A stretch of 50,818 nt of DNA from an uncultured Clostridia bacterium (GCA_945982035.1 CAMFRO010000002.1:1-50818); one strand, 5' to 3'. Shown: positions 31,979-42,409, counted from the stretch's first letter. Numbers and translations are program-made. Notes: generated by a model not told the origin, from the sequence alone.

Positions 31979-34024
31979 TTATTCTGTCGTTTCTTCATCC
32001 GGTTCTTCAGGTTCTGTTTTCGGTTTTGTCGTTGTAGTTGTTGTTTCAGTGCTTGAGAAGCTTCTGAAATCAACGGTGAAGCTTTCCTCTTTCTTGCCGG
32101 TAGTATTGATTGACTCTGCTGCGCCTAAGCCGCTGAGTGTTACAACAATAGTCTGTTTACTTTTATCCTGGAGATTAACGCTGAGCTGCTGATTTGTACC
32201 GTTAAGCTTAACATTTTGGTTGCGGTAGGTCTTTCCGCCGATTGTAACCTTAAGCTTATCGGTTTTATAATTGCCCTTTGCATCAAGGCATTTCGGCAGA
32301 CGAACGTTGATAGATACCTTAATTGATTCGTCCTTAGTGGTAGTTGTGCCGGAGCTTATAACAACCTTAACGGCTGTATTTGCTTTAACAGTTTCGCCTG
32401 CGCCCGGGGACTGAGCAATTACTACATCCTTAGGATAATCACTGTCCTGAGTTTCAAAGGAAACATTGGTAAAGCCGTATTTTTCAAGGAATGCACGGGC
32501 ACCGCTCTTTGTAAGTCCCGACACATCCGGAACCTTTACTTCCTCAATCACAGTAGTTGACGGTCCTGTTGAAACGTATATTGTAACCTCAGTATCCTCG
32601 GAGGCTACCATTGTAGCCTTGGGGTCCGTATATACAACCTGACCCTCGGCAACGTTCTCGCTGGAAATCTGTACAACCTTATATTTTGTGAGTCCCTCTC
32701 GCTCCAATGCCTGTTCGGCACGTTCAACAGTAAGTCCGTAAACATTGGGAACGGTTATATCATCCTCCGAGGAGGCAACAATAAGCTTTACCTGTGAGCC
32801 TTCAAGAACCTTTGAGCCGGCCTCGGGGCTTTGATCTATTACTGTACCCGGATCGTAATCGCCTGTTTGCTCATATTCGGCAACAAATTCATAATTGTAG
32901 GTACCTTGGTCCTTAAGCTCGTCGTATGAAAATCCAACAAAATTAGGAAGCTTGTCGGTGGTTTTATTAATATTGCCTGTAAATGCCATTACAAGAAGGA
33001 TGACTGCCGCCGCCAAAACTATAAGACCTATTGCTACGGCTGAAATAACCTTTTTCTTATGGTCAGGGTCGGTATATTCAATCTGCTCCTCATCATATTC
33101 GCCGTCATTAGAGTCAATTTGCTCTGAAATGTCGGATTTGCTTACAATTTTTGTAGGGTTCGAGTCAACCTTTGATATATATTCAAAGGTCACATTGGGA
33201 TTTTTTATAACCTCCTCAATGTCAAGGAGCATTTCTGTTGCAGTCTGGTATCTGTCCAAAGGGTTTTTCTGCATTGCGTGAATACAAATCTGTTCAAGTC
33301 CTTTAGGAATATCAGGATTAATATCAGTAAGCTTTTTTGCGTCTGCCTGAAGCTGCATAAGTGCAACAGAAACAGCACTGTCTGCCTCAAAGGGTACACT
33401 GCCTGCAAGCATTTCGTAAAGAACAACGCCGAGAGAATAAATATCGGCTTTTTCGTCGGTAAATTCGCCCTTTGCCTGCTCAGGAGAAATATAATGCACA
33501 GAGCCTATTGCATTTTCGGTTAGAGTTCTTGTTTCGCTTCTTGAAAATCTTGCAATACCGAAATCCGTAACCTTAATATTACCGTTAGGCAAAAGAATTA
33601 TATTCTGAGGTTTAATATCCCTATGAACAATTCCCTTGTCGTGAGCGTGCTGAACAGCACGGAGAATCTGTGTCATAAAAAACAGTGCGTCGTTCCAAGT
33701 GATTGCGCCCTGCTTATTGATATACTCTTTAAGGGTGATACCGTCAATATATTCCATTACGATATACTGAAGCTTTTCACCAAAATTAACATCATAAACC
33801 TTAACTATATTAGGATGAGAAAGTAATGCAATAGCCTTAGATTCATTTTTAAATCTACGCTTAAATTCCTCATTATTTAAAAATTCTTCTTTAAGAATTT
33901 TTATTGCAACAATTCTATCGTCAATATTGTCGTATGCTTTATAAACTACGGACATACCGCCGACGCCGATTATCTCCTGCACCTCGTATCTGCCGTCTAA
34001 TCTCTTACCTACATAATTATCCAT
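31979..34024 (-). CDS. prkC: Ser/Thr protein kinase with PASTA domains
   Basis: This 681-aa membrane kinase has an N-terminal kinase domain (about 10-270; GVGGMSVVYKA, VHRDIKPQNI, VTDFGIAR). One membrane helix lies near 330-350 (VIGLIVLAAAVILLVMAF-type). Three extracellular PASTA repeats (about 360-565) bind peptidoglycan fragments. In spore formers PrkC responds to muropeptides and drives germination and growth signalling. A further beta-domain and a Thr-rich acidic tail (STETTTTTTKPK) follow. It is paired with the phosphatase gene prpC. Confidence 0.96.
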   Translation of the reverse strand: MDNYVGKRLDGRYEVQEIIGVGGMSVVYKAYDNIDDRIVAIKILKEEFLNNEEFKRRFKNESKAIALLSHPNIVKVYDVNFGEKLQYIVMEYIDGITLKEYINKQGAITWNDALFFMTQILRAVQHAHDKGIVHRDIKPQNIILLPNGNIKVTDFGIARFSRSETRTLTENAIGSVHYISPEQAKGEFTDEKADIYSLGVVLYEMLAGSVPFEADSAVSVALMQLQADAKKLTDINPDIPKGLEQICIHAMQKNPLDRYQTATEMLLDIEEVIKNPNVTFEYISKVDSNPTKIVSKSDISEQIDSNDGEYDEEQIEYTDPDHKKKVISAVAIGLIVLAAAVILLVMAFTGNINKTTDKLPNFVGFSYDELKDQGTYNYEFVAEYEQTGDYDPGTVIDQSPEAGSKVLEGSQVKLIVASSEDDITVPNVYGLTVERAEQALEREGLTKYKVVQISSENVAEGQVVYTDPKATMVASEDTEVTIYVSTGPSTTVIEEVKVPDVSGLTKSGARAFLEKYGFTNVSFETQDSDYPKDVVIAQSPGAGETVKANTAVKVVISSGTTTTKDESIKVSINVRLPKCLDAKGNYKTDKLKVTIGGKTYRNQNVKLNGTNQQLSVNLQDKSKQTIVVTLSGLGAAESINTTGKKEESFTVDFRSFSSTETTTTTTKPKTEPEEPDEETTE

Positions 34025-34040
34025 ATATTAAACACTCCGA

Positions 34041-34769
34041 TTAATTTGCTATTGCAACAACGGTGATATTGTCTCCGCCGCCGTTATTATTTGCCTTTTT
34101 TACAAGTCTGTCGGCAAAGGCATAATACTGACCGTCACTGATATTTTCAAAAAGCTCGTTTGAGCTTACATAATTACTTAAACCATCTGTACATAAAATA
34201 AGCGTTTCCTCGTCATTAAGAGGTATTTGATTAAATTCTATATCAATCTTTTTATCAACGCCAACTGCACGGGTAATGATATTTTTGTTAGGGTGATTTT
34301 CTGCTTCCTCCGGGGTGATTTTACCCTCGTCAACCAACGCCTGAACCATACTGTGGTCAGTAGTGATTTGTTTAATTGAGCTCTTGTCGGCAATATAGGC
34401 CCTGCTGTCCCCGGCGTGAGCGATAAATGCCTGATTATCACGTACAATTGAGCAAACAACAGTAGTACCCATTCCCTTAAGCTCGGGACGGGAGTCAGCC
34501 ATATCATAGACCTCAATGTTTGCCGCCGTAATTGCGGAATCAAGGAGATTTTTGATTGATGAATCCTTCATATTCTCGTTATATGAGGCATTTATCTTAT
34601 CGCTTATAACCTTGACTGCCAGTGCAGAGGCAATATTGCCCCCGGCGGCACCGCCCATACCGTCACAAACAACAGCCCAGGCAACCTCGCCCGGAAGCTC
34701 GCCTACCGCATAAGCGTCCTGATTAGATTCACGAATCATTCCTTTATCGGTCTTTGCAACAATTTTCAC
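34041..34769 (-). CDS. prpC: PP2C-type protein phosphatase
   Basis: This 242-aa PPM phosphatase reverses PrkC phosphorylation. Motifs are TDKGMIRESNQD, VCDGMGGAAGGN, AHAGDSRAYI and GGDNITVVAIAN, with the metal-binding Asp residues in place. I chose the GTG at 34769 because AAGGTGA lies five bases before it and the family starts close to the TDxG motif; the track's ATG at 34784 adds five residues. It overlaps rlmN by 26 bases. Confidence 0.94.
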   Translation of the reverse strand: MKIVAKTDKGMIRESNQDAYAVGELPGEVAWAVVCDGMGGAAGGNIASALAVKVISDKINASYNENMKDSSIKNLLDSAITAANIEVYDMADSRPELKGMGTTVVCSIVRDNQAFIAHAGDSRAYIADKSSIKQITTDHSMVQALVDEGKITPEEAENHPNKNIITRAVGVDKKIDIEFNQIPLNDEETLILCTDGLSNYVSSNELFENISDGQYYAFADRLVKKANNNGGGDNITVVAIAN

Positions 34770-35802
34770 TGCTGTCACCTTCATTCTTTTTACGCCTCAG
34801 CTGTCCGCAGGACGCATTTATATCTTTACCTAAAGTTCTTCTTATTGTAGCATTAATCCCTTTGGATTTCAAGGTTTCAAGGAAATTTATGACAGAAGTT
34901 TGGGTGCTTCTGACATTTCCCCTTTCTTCTACATCATTTACAGGGATTAAATTAACATGACAAATAAAGCCTTTAAGCTTGGATGCCAATTCGTTTGCAC
35001 ATTCTACGGTATCATTTACACCGTTAATAAGCGTGTATTCAAAGGAAACACGTCTTGACGTTTTTTCAGCATAATCCCGACACGCACATATTGCCTCATC
35101 AACACTGTATTTGTCGTTAACAGGCATCATACTGCTTCTCAGTCTATCATTAGGTGCGTGCAACGACAGAGTTAGGGTTATGGGCAGATTTTCATTCATC
35201 AAATCGTAAATTTTAGGCACAATACCACAGGTTGATATTGTGATATCTCTCATACTTATGTTAAGTCCTGCATCGTTATTAACAGTTCTTAAAAAAGAAA
35301 TAAGATTATCATAATTATCAAGAGGCTCGCCTATGCCCATTAAAACTATATGCGAAATACGTATATTCAAATCCTTTTGTGCAGCGTGAATTTGTGATTC
35401 CATCTCGGCAGGAAGAAGATTGCGCTTAAATCCCGCTAAGGTTGAGGCACAAAATTTACACCCCATTTTACAGCCAACCTGGCTTGATATACATATTGTA
35501 TAGCCGTATTTATATTTCATAATTACGGATTCAATGTACTCGCCGTCAAACAATTTAAATAGATATTTTACGGTACCGTCAATAGCTGAAACATATTTAT
35601 CCTCAATTGTGCAATGGGGAATAAAATATTTTTCGCTCAGTAAATTTCTCAATGACTTTGAAATATCGGTCATTTCATCAAAGGAGGAAACGCCGAACCT
35701 ATGAAGCCATTTATACACCTGATCTGCTCTGAATTTCGGCAGAGAAAGAGCGGTTAATTCACTTTTCAATTCTTCGTAAGTCAGTGATTTAATATCAATC
35801 AT
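34744..35802 (-). CDS. rlmN: 23S rRNA/tRNA adenine-C2 methyltransferase
   Basis: This 352-aa radical-SAM enzyme methylates A2503 of 23S rRNA and A37 of some tRNAs. The radical-SAM motif CKMGCKFC lies in SSQVGCKMGCKFCAST, the family segment LMGIGEPLDNYDNLI follows, and the catalytic Cys is near the end (DINASCGQLRRK). A lysine-rich N-terminal HhH-like domain is present. It overlaps rsmB by 8 bases and prpC at the other end. Confidence 0.96.
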   Translation of the reverse strand: MIDIKSLTYEELKSELTALSLPKFRADQVYKWLHRFGVSSFDEMTDISKSLRNLLSEKYFIPHCTIEDKYVSAIDGTVKYLFKLFDGEYIESVIMKYKYGYTICISSQVGCKMGCKFCASTLAGFKRNLLPAEMESQIHAAQKDLNIRISHIVLMGIGEPLDNYDNLISFLRTVNNDAGLNISMRDITISTCGIVPKIYDLMNENLPITLTLSLHAPNDRLRSSMMPVNDKYSVDEAICACRDYAEKTSRRVSFEYTLINGVNDTVECANELASKLKGFICHVNLIPVNDVEERGNVRSTQTSVINFLETLKSKGINATIRRTLGKDINASCGQLRRKKNEGDSSENCCKDR

Positions 35803-37042
35803 TATTCATTTCCATTATAGCGTAATAGAAGCCGTCTCCTCCGTCTGAAGTTATAAATGTTGTATTATCCTTAATCAACGAAAAATTACTATGCTCATCA
35901 AGGAATTTTGAAACAACCCTTTCGTTTTCTTTTTTGTTCAAGGTACAGGTGGAATATATTATTCTTCCGCCTTTTTTAAGGTACCTTGACGAAGTATCAA
36001 GTATTTTGTACTGAACATCCGGTAAATTTTTAATATCGTCAAGGTTTTTATATCTTATCTCCGGCTTTCTTCTTATAATACCGAAGCCGGAGCAAACCAC
36101 GTCGCAAATAATTTTATCTGCCAATGGTATTTCATCATTGTAAATCTCCGCATTATTAACGCCGGCGGTAATGTTTTTAAATCCCAATCTGTCTATTCCG
36201 TTTTGAATTAATTTTACACGATGCTCGTACAAATCATAGGAATAAACTCTGCCCTGATTATTCATTGATGAGGCAATGGTAAAGGTTTTTCCGCCGGGAG
36301 CGGCACACACATCAAGAACTATTTCACCGGGCTTAGCGTCAAGGGCTTTGGCACAAAGGTAAGAGCTTTTGTCTTCTATGTAAAAAAGTCCGTCCTTAAA
36401 GGCTTTACATTTATTCAAATCAAAGGACGAATTTATTATAACAAGGTCACCGCACACCTCGCCGTCAATACCGCAGTTGTTCAGCTCATATAAAAGCTCA
36501 TGTGAATCAACATAAGCGGGATTAGGCACGGCAAAAACAGGAGGCTTACTATTTATGCATTCAAGCATTTCCAATGCATTCTCTCTGCCGTACATCTTGC
36601 TCCACATATTTATGAGATTTTGCGGACAGGAATATCTAACTGACAAATCCTCAATCAAATCAAGATTAATCCTATTACTGTCTATTTTGTGCAAAACGGC
36701 ATTAATAAGATTTTTATAGTAGCCTAAGCCCACCTGCTTTGAAAGCTCAACGCTTTCGTTTACAGCGGCACTTGAGGGTACCTTATCCATAAAATAAAGC
36801 TGATATGCGCCCATAAGTAAAATTGTTTTTACTTTAGGCTTTGTTCTGCCGTTTAAAAATTCATCTGTAATATATTCCAAAGTCAGACGTCGTTCAATAA
36901 CTCCGTAAACAAGAGTTGTTACAAACGCCTTGTCTTTTACTTCATTATCTTTAAAATACTTTTCCAAGGCAATATTTGAATATGCATTATTGCTAAACAC
37001 ATCATAAAGTATTTCAAAAGCTGCAAGTCTGCTGTTTTTCAT
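35795..37042 (-). CDS. rsmB: 16S rRNA m5C967 methyltransferase
   Basis: This 415-aa protein has an N-terminal NusB-like RNA-binding domain (about 1-130) and a SAM-dependent C-terminal domain. VLDVCAAPGGKTFTIASS binds SAM, and the catalytic cysteines lie in DVVCSGFGIIRRKPEI and YSTCTLNKKEN. It overlaps the upstream metallopeptidase by four bases (ATGA). Confidence 0.94.
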   Translation of the reverse strand: MKNSRLAAFEILYDVFSNNAYSNIALEKYFKDNEVKDKAFVTTLVYGVIERRLTLEYITDEFLNGRTKPKVKTILLMGAYQLYFMDKVPSSAAVNESVELSKQVGLGYYKNLINAVLHKIDSNRINLDLIEDLSVRYSCPQNLINMWSKMYGRENALEMLECINSKPPVFAVPNPAYVDSHELLYELNNCGIDGEVCGDLVIINSSFDLNKCKAFKDGLFYIEDKSSYLCAKALDAKPGEIVLDVCAAPGGKTFTIASSMNNQGRVYSYDLYEHRVKLIQNGIDRLGFKNITAGVNNAEIYNDEIPLADKIICDVVCSGFGIIRRKPEIRYKNLDDIKNLPDVQYKILDTSSRYLKKGGRIIYSTCTLNKKENERVVSKFLDEHSNFSLIKDNTTFITSDGGDGFYYAIMEMNND

Positions 37043-37725
37043 CGTCTGTTACCGCTGAGAATAACCAAAATGAGCCTGAGCATAGTTACAAGCACGCTGG
37101 CAAGTGCGGCAACATAGGTCAATGCAGCAGAAGCAAGAACCTTTCTTGCTCCTTTATATTCCGTATCTGTTAAAAAGCCGTAGGTTTCAATAGTTTGTAA
37201 GGCTCTCTTGCTGGCATTAAATTCCACAGGCAAAGTAATAAACTGAAACAGTGCAACAAATCCGTACAGCGCAAGACCGACATACGCCAATTCAACTGTA
37301 TTAATAAAAATACCTATTAAGCAAAGCGGAATACCAATCCAAGAGCCGATACGAGTAATTGGAATTACAGCATTTCTAAACTTAAGCGGTGCGTAGCCCA
37401 TAGCATGCTGACAGGCGTGACCTGCTTCGTGGCAGGCTACTCCGATAGCAGCGATACTGCGTGAGTCAAAAACGTCCTGAGAAAGACAGATTTCCTTTTT
37501 CTTAGGGTCATAATAATCGGTTAGCTTACCGCCTATTCTTTTGATTTTAACATCTGTAATACCGTTTAACTGAAGAAGTCTCCAAGCGGCATCGGCACCT
37601 GTCATACCACTTCTGCTGACGGTGCGTGAATACTTATTAAAATTTGAATTTACTTTTATCTGGCATATAACAGAAAATATAAACACGGGGATTACCAAAA
37701 ATCCTGTAAGATAATAAACCAACAT
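37039..37725 (-). CDS. membrane zinc metallopeptidase, YugP type
   Basis: This 228-aa membrane protein carries the zinc motif HEAGH in GVACHEAGHACQHAMGY, flanked by hydrophobic helices at both ends. This neutral zinc metallopeptidase (YugP) family has no known substrate. It is inserted between fmt and rsmB, where B. subtilis has no gene, a common clostridial variant. Confidence 0.88.
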   Translation of the reverse strand: MLVYYLTGFLVIPVFIFSVICQIKVNSNFNKYSRTVSRSGMTGADAAWRLLQLNGITDVKIKRIGGKLTDYYDPKKKEICLSQDVFDSRSIAAIGVACHEAGHACQHAMGYAPLKFRNAVIPITRIGSWIGIPLCLIGIFINTVELAYVGLALYGFVALFQFITLPVEFNASKRALQTIETYGFLTDTEYKGARKVLASAALTYVAALASVLVTMLRLILVILSGNRR

Positions 37726-37728
37726 AAT

Positions 37729-38658
37729 CTATTCTCCTAAAATTGTACCGATTTCAACCTTATTTCCCTGCAAAAACGATTTTGTGTCCATAGCTTTTTT
37801 TCCCTCAGGCTGTAAGCTTAAAATTTCAACACATTTACCGTCTCCGCAGCAGACAACAAGATTATTTTTATTATCAATAACTTCACCGCAGTTTATACCT
37901 GTTTTGTCGGACAAAACCGTACGGTGAATTTTTACATTTTTTCCGTTAATTTTTGTAATGGCAACAGGCCAGGTTTGAAGGCCTCTTACCTTATTATGAA
38001 CTGCATTTGCATTGTCAGACCAATCAATAGGGCACAAATCTCTGCCTATCATTCTTGCATACTGATACTCTCCCGGCTCTTGCTTTTCGGCAACGGCAGA
38101 GCCGTTTTCAATCATATCAAGTGCTTCAATAAGCGCATCTGCACCGATTACAGACAATCTGTCAAAAAGCTCGGCAGAGGTTTCATTTTCGCCGATTTCT
38201 GTTTCTTTTTTCAAAATAATATCGCCGGTATCAAGTCCCTCATCCATCTGCATAATACAAACACCTGTTTTACTGTCACCGTTTAACACAGCCCACTGAA
38301 TAGGTGCGGCACCGCGGTATTTCGGTAAAAGCGAAGCGTGAACATTGACACATCCGTAAGGTGCGATATTTAATATCTCGGCGGGCAAAATCTTACCGTA
38401 TGCAACAACTACAATAATATCCGGAGCGAGCTTTTTTATAATATCAACCGAGTCGGAATTTTTAATTTTCTCCGGCTGATATACGGGGATATTATATTTT
38501 AAGGCAGTTTTTTTAACCTGAGGAGGAGTTAATACCAGCTTTCTTCCTACCGGCTTATCAGGTTGGGTAAAAACACCGGACACGTTATGTCCCGCTTCTA
38601 TTAACTTTTCAAGACAGGGAACGGCAAAATCCGGCGTTCCCATAAAAACAATATTCAT
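37729..38658 (-). CDS. fmt: methionyl-tRNA formyltransferase
   Basis: This 309-aa enzyme formylates initiator Met-tRNA. The N-terminus MGTPDFAVPCLEKLI, the folate site HASLLPKYRGAAPIQWA and the catalytic MDEGLDTGDIIL are all present, with a C-terminal OB domain. It shares one base with the def stop (TGATG). Confidence 0.97.
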   Translation of the reverse strand: MNIVFMGTPDFAVPCLEKLIEAGHNVSGVFTQPDKPVGRKLVLTPPQVKKTALKYNIPVYQPEKIKNSDSVDIIKKLAPDIIVVVAYGKILPAEILNIAPYGCVNVHASLLPKYRGAAPIQWAVLNGDSKTGVCIMQMDEGLDTGDIILKKETEIGENETSAELFDRLSVIGADALIEALDMIENGSAVAEKQEPGEYQYARMIGRDLCPIDWSDNANAVHNKVRGLQTWPVAITKINGKNVKIHRTVLSDKTGINCGEVIDNKNNLVVCCGDGKCVEILSLQPEGKKAMDTKSFLQGNKVEIGTILGE

Positions 38659-39110
38659 CAGCCTTCTAATTCTCCTACAACATGCGAAGTAAATAATACA
38701 CCGTCAAGATGGTCAATCTCGTGACAAAAAGCACGTGCCTTCAGGTCTTCGCCGGTAAACACCTGCCATTTGCCGTGTCTGTCCTGTGCTTTAACCTGAA
38801 CCTTTTGGGGTCTTACGGTTACGCCGTATTTACCCGGCAAAGAAAGACATCCCTCAGATTCACGCTGCTCGCCCTCTCTAAGTGTAATTTCCGGGTTGAC
38901 AAGCTCCATAGGGCCTTCGCCGATATCAATAACTACAACCTTTTTTAATATACCTACCTGTACTGCAGCAAGACCTACGCCGTTGGCGTTATACATTGTT
39001 TCAAGCATATCGTCAATAAGCTGCGACAAACGATCGTCAAATTTTTCAACTGTTCTGCTTTTTTTGTATAAAATAGGGTCGCCCAGTTCAACAATATTTC
39101 TTAATGCCAT
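38658..39110 (-). CDS. def: peptide deformylase
   Basis: This 150-aa metal enzyme removes the N-formyl group from new proteins. The three motifs are [21 protein letters not shown] and the metal-binding [12 protein letters not shown] precedes the ATG, which follows the priA stop by 12 bases. It is coupled to fmt. Confidence 0.97.
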   Translation of the reverse strand: MALRNIVELGDPILYKKSRTVEKFDDRLSQLIDDMLETMYNANGVGLAAVQVGILKKVVVIDIGEGPMELVNPEITLREGEQRESEGCLSLPGKYGVTVRPQKVQVKAQDRHGKWQVFTGEDLKARAFCHEIDHLDGVLFTSHVVGELEG

Positions 39111-39122
39111 TTACAATTCTCC

Positions 39123-41348
39123 TCAGGAAATTTCACCGGGATTTAAGTCAACTGACAGAGAAACTTCCTTATACTTATTTATTTTACTTATTCTTTTTAA
39201 AATTTCTGTTATCATATTACGAACATTTATAGAATTTTTACATTTTATTGCAATTCTATATCTGTAATTATTGTTAATTTTGGAAATCTTCGCCTGTGAA
39301 GGACCAAGAACAACCAATTTTACATCCTTATATTCCTTTGAATTAAGCTCAACTAAAATATCAAAAAATTCCTTTGAGCATAAAGTAGCCTTATTTTCGT
39401 CCTCACAGGTAAAGGTAACACTGAAAATATCACAAAACGGCGGATATATCATCAGCCTTCGCAACTGTATTTCATTGTTATAAAACCCCTTATAATCCTG
39501 CCGTGATGCAAATTCTATGGTTTCATTATAAGGGTTAATGGTCTGTATTACAGCCTTTCCTGCGAAATCACGCCTACCCGAACGACCTACAACCTGTGTA
39601 ATCAAATCAAAGGAGCGTTCGCCGGCATTATAGCTTTCATCATAAAGCGAATTATCGGCATTAACAACGCCAACAAGAGTAACATTTGGAAAATCAAGTC
39701 CCTTTGCTACCATTTGGGTTCCTATTAAAATATCATATTCACCATTAGCAAAGGAGTCAAACAGTTTACGGTGAGAAAACTTTTTGGCAGTGGTATCCGC
39801 ATCCATTCGCAATATGCGTGCATCGGGAAAAAGTGCGGCAAGCTCATCCTCAATTCTTTGAGTTCCGTATCCGCTGTAACGCACGCTGTCGCTTTTACAT
39901 TCCGGACAAATATTATCAAGGCTTTTACTGAAGCCGCAGTAGTGGCACACAAGTCGGTTTGAATAACTGTGATAGGTAAGCGAAATTGAACAGTTGGGAC
40001 AGGTTATAACATGACCGCATTCATTACAGGCAATAAAGGTATTATAGCCTCTGCGGTTTATAAGTAATATAGCCTGCTTTTTACTGTCAAGACATTCTCG
40101 GATTAAATGATTAAGCTCTGATGAAATGGGCGATTTGTTACCGCTTTTCATCTCATTTTTCATATCCACGGTAATAACCTGAGGAAGATTTGAATTGCCG
40201 TAACGCTCGCCGATTTCGCAAAGCTTATACTTACCTTTAAGCGCATTACTGTAGCTTTCCAACGACGGAGTTGCAGAAGTCATCAAAAACAAAGCGTTAT
40301 TGTATTTTGCTCTGAATTTGGCGACGTCTTTGGCATTGTATCGTGGAGTACGTTGGGATTTATAAGTGCTTTCCTGTTCCTCATCCATAATAATGAGTCC
40401 AAGATTATGGAGCGGAGCAAAAATAGCAGAACGTGTGCCTATTACAATTTTCGCCTCTCCCCTGTCGGCTCTCTTGTATTCATCATTTCTCTCGCCCAGG
40501 GATAAACCACTGTGAAAAACGGCACAGATTTTACCGTATCTGTGGTGAAAAATGTCAAGCATCTGCGGTGTAAGAGAAATTTCCGGCACCATTACAATAA
40601 CATCTTTTCCCTGTTCAACGGCATCATCAATAAGCTTAAGATAAACCTGGGTTTTACCGCTACCGGTTACGCCGAAAAGCAGCCCTATACCACCGGTTTT
40701 CATCATATCACGATAGGTGCAATACGCCTGATTTTGCTGGTCAGAAAGGATGATTTCCTGCTTATCGCCATCGGAAATATTACTGTACGGATTGCGGTAA
40801 ATCTCGTTATCGTAAATCTCAACAATTCCGTTTTTTTCAAGATTTTTGATTACACCTACGCCAACTCCGCAGAACTCACAGACCTCACCGACACCTGCAC
40901 AACCTGCATCAAGCAGTAAATCACATACAATTTTTTGTTTTTTTGTAACACCGCTGAGACAGGCTTCATCATCAACAAGAAGCTTTACCATTTTTTCGCT
41001 TTTTGATTTTATTGAGCCGTATCTTCTCGGCAGCATCTGCTTTAGGCAATCATAGGTGGTACAAAAGCAGCGTTCCTTAAGCCATAACGCCAGCTTAACC
41101 ATTTCCTCGGATAAAACCGGTTTGTCACCGACAACACTGTCAATGGATTTTAGCATTGAAATGTCCGCATTTTTATCAAACGCAACAACAATACCACTTC
41201 TAAGCACATTGCCTCTACCAAAGGGAACCTGTACCTTACTGCCTATTAAAACGCTGTTTTTCAGCTCTTTGGGTACAATATAACTGTAATCCGTATCAAA
41301 GCTGAAAAAGGTGTTATCAACTGCAACAACAGCAATATTATCTTCCAT
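39123..41348 (-). CDS. priA: primosomal protein N' (replication restart helicase)
   Basis: This 741-aa 3'-5' helicase restarts stalled forks. It has an N-terminal DNA-binding domain, Walker A GVTGSGKTQVYLKL, box II MDEEQES, and four zinc-binding cysteine pairs (CNECGHVITCPNCS, CHYCG, CPECKS). Helicase motifs V and VI are GTQMVAKGLDFPN and QVVGRSGR. It overlaps rpoZ by 11 bases. The usual coaBC between rpoZ and priA is missing here. Confidence 0.96.
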   Translation of the reverse strand: MEDNIAVVAVDNTFFSFDTDYSYIVPKELKNSVLIGSKVQVPFGRGNVLRSGIVVAFDKNADISMLKSIDSVVGDKPVLSEEMVKLALWLKERCFCTTYDCLKQMLPRRYGSIKSKSEKMVKLLVDDEACLSGVTKKQKIVCDLLLDAGCAGVGEVCEFCGVGVGVIKNLEKNGIVEIYDNEIYRNPYSNISDGDKQEIILSDQQNQAYCTYRDMMKTGGIGLLFGVTGSGKTQVYLKLIDDAVEQGKDVIVMVPEISLTPQMLDIFHHRYGKICAVFHSGLSLGERNDEYKRADRGEAKIVIGTRSAIFAPLHNLGLIIMDEEQESTYKSQRTPRYNAKDVAKFRAKYNNALFLMTSATPSLESYSNALKGKYKLCEIGERYGNSNLPQVITVDMKNEMKSGNKSPISSELNHLIRECLDSKKQAILLINRRGYNTFIACNECGHVITCPNCSISLTYHSYSNRLVCHYCGFSKSLDNICPECKSDSVRYSGYGTQRIEDELAALFPDARILRMDADTTAKKFSHRKLFDSFANGEYDILIGTQMVAKGLDFPNVTLVGVVNADNSLYDESYNAGERSFDLITQVVGRSGRRDFAGKAVIQTINPYNETIEFASRQDYKGFYNNEIQLRRLMIYPPFCDIFSVTFTCEDENKATLCSKEFFDILVELNSKEYKDVKLVVLGPSQAKISKINNNYRYRIAIKCKNSINVRNMITEILKRISKINKYKEVSLSVDLNPGEIS

Positions 41349-41556
41349 TATGATTCTTTAATTCTTCCGGTTCTTCAATAACATATTTGCCCTCGCAAAT
41401 ATCGTCAATAGCGGTTGAAACTGTTTTTACATCAATAGGCTGTTCCTTTTCAATAGCCTCGTCACGAATTTCTCTGGCTCTTTTTGCCGTGCCTACAACA
41501 AGGCTGTAACGGCTGTTAACATTTTTAAGCATTTTCTTTAAATCGGGATTAAACAT
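41338..41556 (-). CDS. rpoZ: RNA polymerase omega subunit
   Basis: This 72-aa subunit aids RNA polymerase assembly. Conserved segments are SRYSLVVGTAKRAREI and KTVSTAIDDICEGKYVI. AAGGAG precedes the ATG. It lies between gmk and priA in the standard order. Confidence 0.93.
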   Translation of the reverse strand: MFNPDLKKMLKNVNSRYSLVVGTAKRAREIRDEAIEKEQPIDVKTVSTAIDDICEGKYVIEEPEELKNHNGR

Positions 41557-41583
41557 AATAATAACTCCTTAGTACTTTTTATA

Positions 41584-42159
41584 TTATTTACTGCGTTTTT
41601 GCAGTTCATTATCAATAATTTCATTAATTTCGCTGACTGCCTTATCTAAATCATCATTTACAACCTGATATTTGTAGCTATCTGCGTGAGCAAGCTCAAA
41701 ATCAGCAATAGACATTCGCTTTTCAATCATTTCAGGTGAGTCGGTACCACGTGAAGAAAGACGTTTGTACAAATCATCACGACTTGGCGGCAGAAGAAAA
41801 ATTGAAACGGCGTCAGGAAGCATTTCCATAACCTTTTCTGCACCCTGCACCTCAATAATCAAAAAGCAAACCAAGCCCTTGCTAACTGCTCTTTTCACTC
41901 CGTCAATGGGAGTGCCGTAATAAAAGCCGTTATAGCAGGCATATTCAAGCAGTTGGTTGTCGGCAATCATCTGCTCAAACTCACTTTTTGTTTTGAAATA
42001 GTAATTTACACCGTTTTCCTCGCCTCGCCTCGGGGAGCGTGTGGTTGCAGAAACAGACTCAACGCAGTCGCCTCTGAGTCTGCAAATTTTATTAAATACA
42101 GTATCCTTTCCACATCCGCTGGGTGCAGAAAGAATTACAATAAGTCCCTCATTCCTCAT
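41584..42159 (-). CDS. gmk: guanylate kinase
   Basis: This 191-aa enzyme phosphorylates GMP to GDP. The P-loop is APSGCGKDTVF, and GMP-binding segments SATTRSPRRGEENGVNYYF and LLEYACYNGFYYGTP follow. I use the ATG at 42159 (MRNEGLIVIL), seven bases after AGGGAG and overlapping remA by 11 bases; the track start adds ten residues. Confidence 0.96.
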   Translation of the reverse strand: MRNEGLIVILSAPSGCGKDTVFNKICRLRGDCVESVSATTRSPRRGEENGVNYYFKTKSEFEQMIADNQLLEYACYNGFYYGTPIDGVKRAVSKGLVCFLIIEVQGAEKVMEMLPDAVSIFLLPPSRDDLYKRLSSRGTDSPEMIEKRMSIADFELAHADSYKYQVVNDDLDKAVSEINEIIDNELQKRSK

Positions 42160-42400
42160 CGTCAAACTCCCTTCCGAATCTTTCAGCAATTCTTTTTAAA
42201 TCCATATAAGATAAAATCACATTCGGCGTGTCGGTAATAATTACGCTCATGGTTTTTCTGCCATGAGTGGCGTCTATCAATGTGCCGTTTTCCTTGCATT
42301 TTTGCACAAGTCTTTTTATCGGTGAGGATTCCGGACTGACAACGGCAAGGACTCTATCGGCATTTACCATATTGCCGAAGCCAACGTTAACTAATTCCAT
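42149..42400 (-). CDS. remA: RemA-family (DUF370) DNA-binding regulator
   Basis: This 83-aa protein belongs to the RemA/DUF370 family, a ring-forming DNA-binding regulator of matrix genes in B. subtilis. It starts MELVNVGFGNMVNADRVLAV and has the conserved IDATHGRKTMSVI. It sits between yicC and gmk as in Bacillus. Its targets here are unknown. Confidence 0.93.
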   Translation of the reverse strand: MELVNVGFGNMVNADRVLAVVSPESSPIKRLVQKCKENGTLIDATHGRKTMSVIITDTPNVILSYMDLKRIAERFGREFDDEE

Positions 42401-42409
42401 ACAGTCACC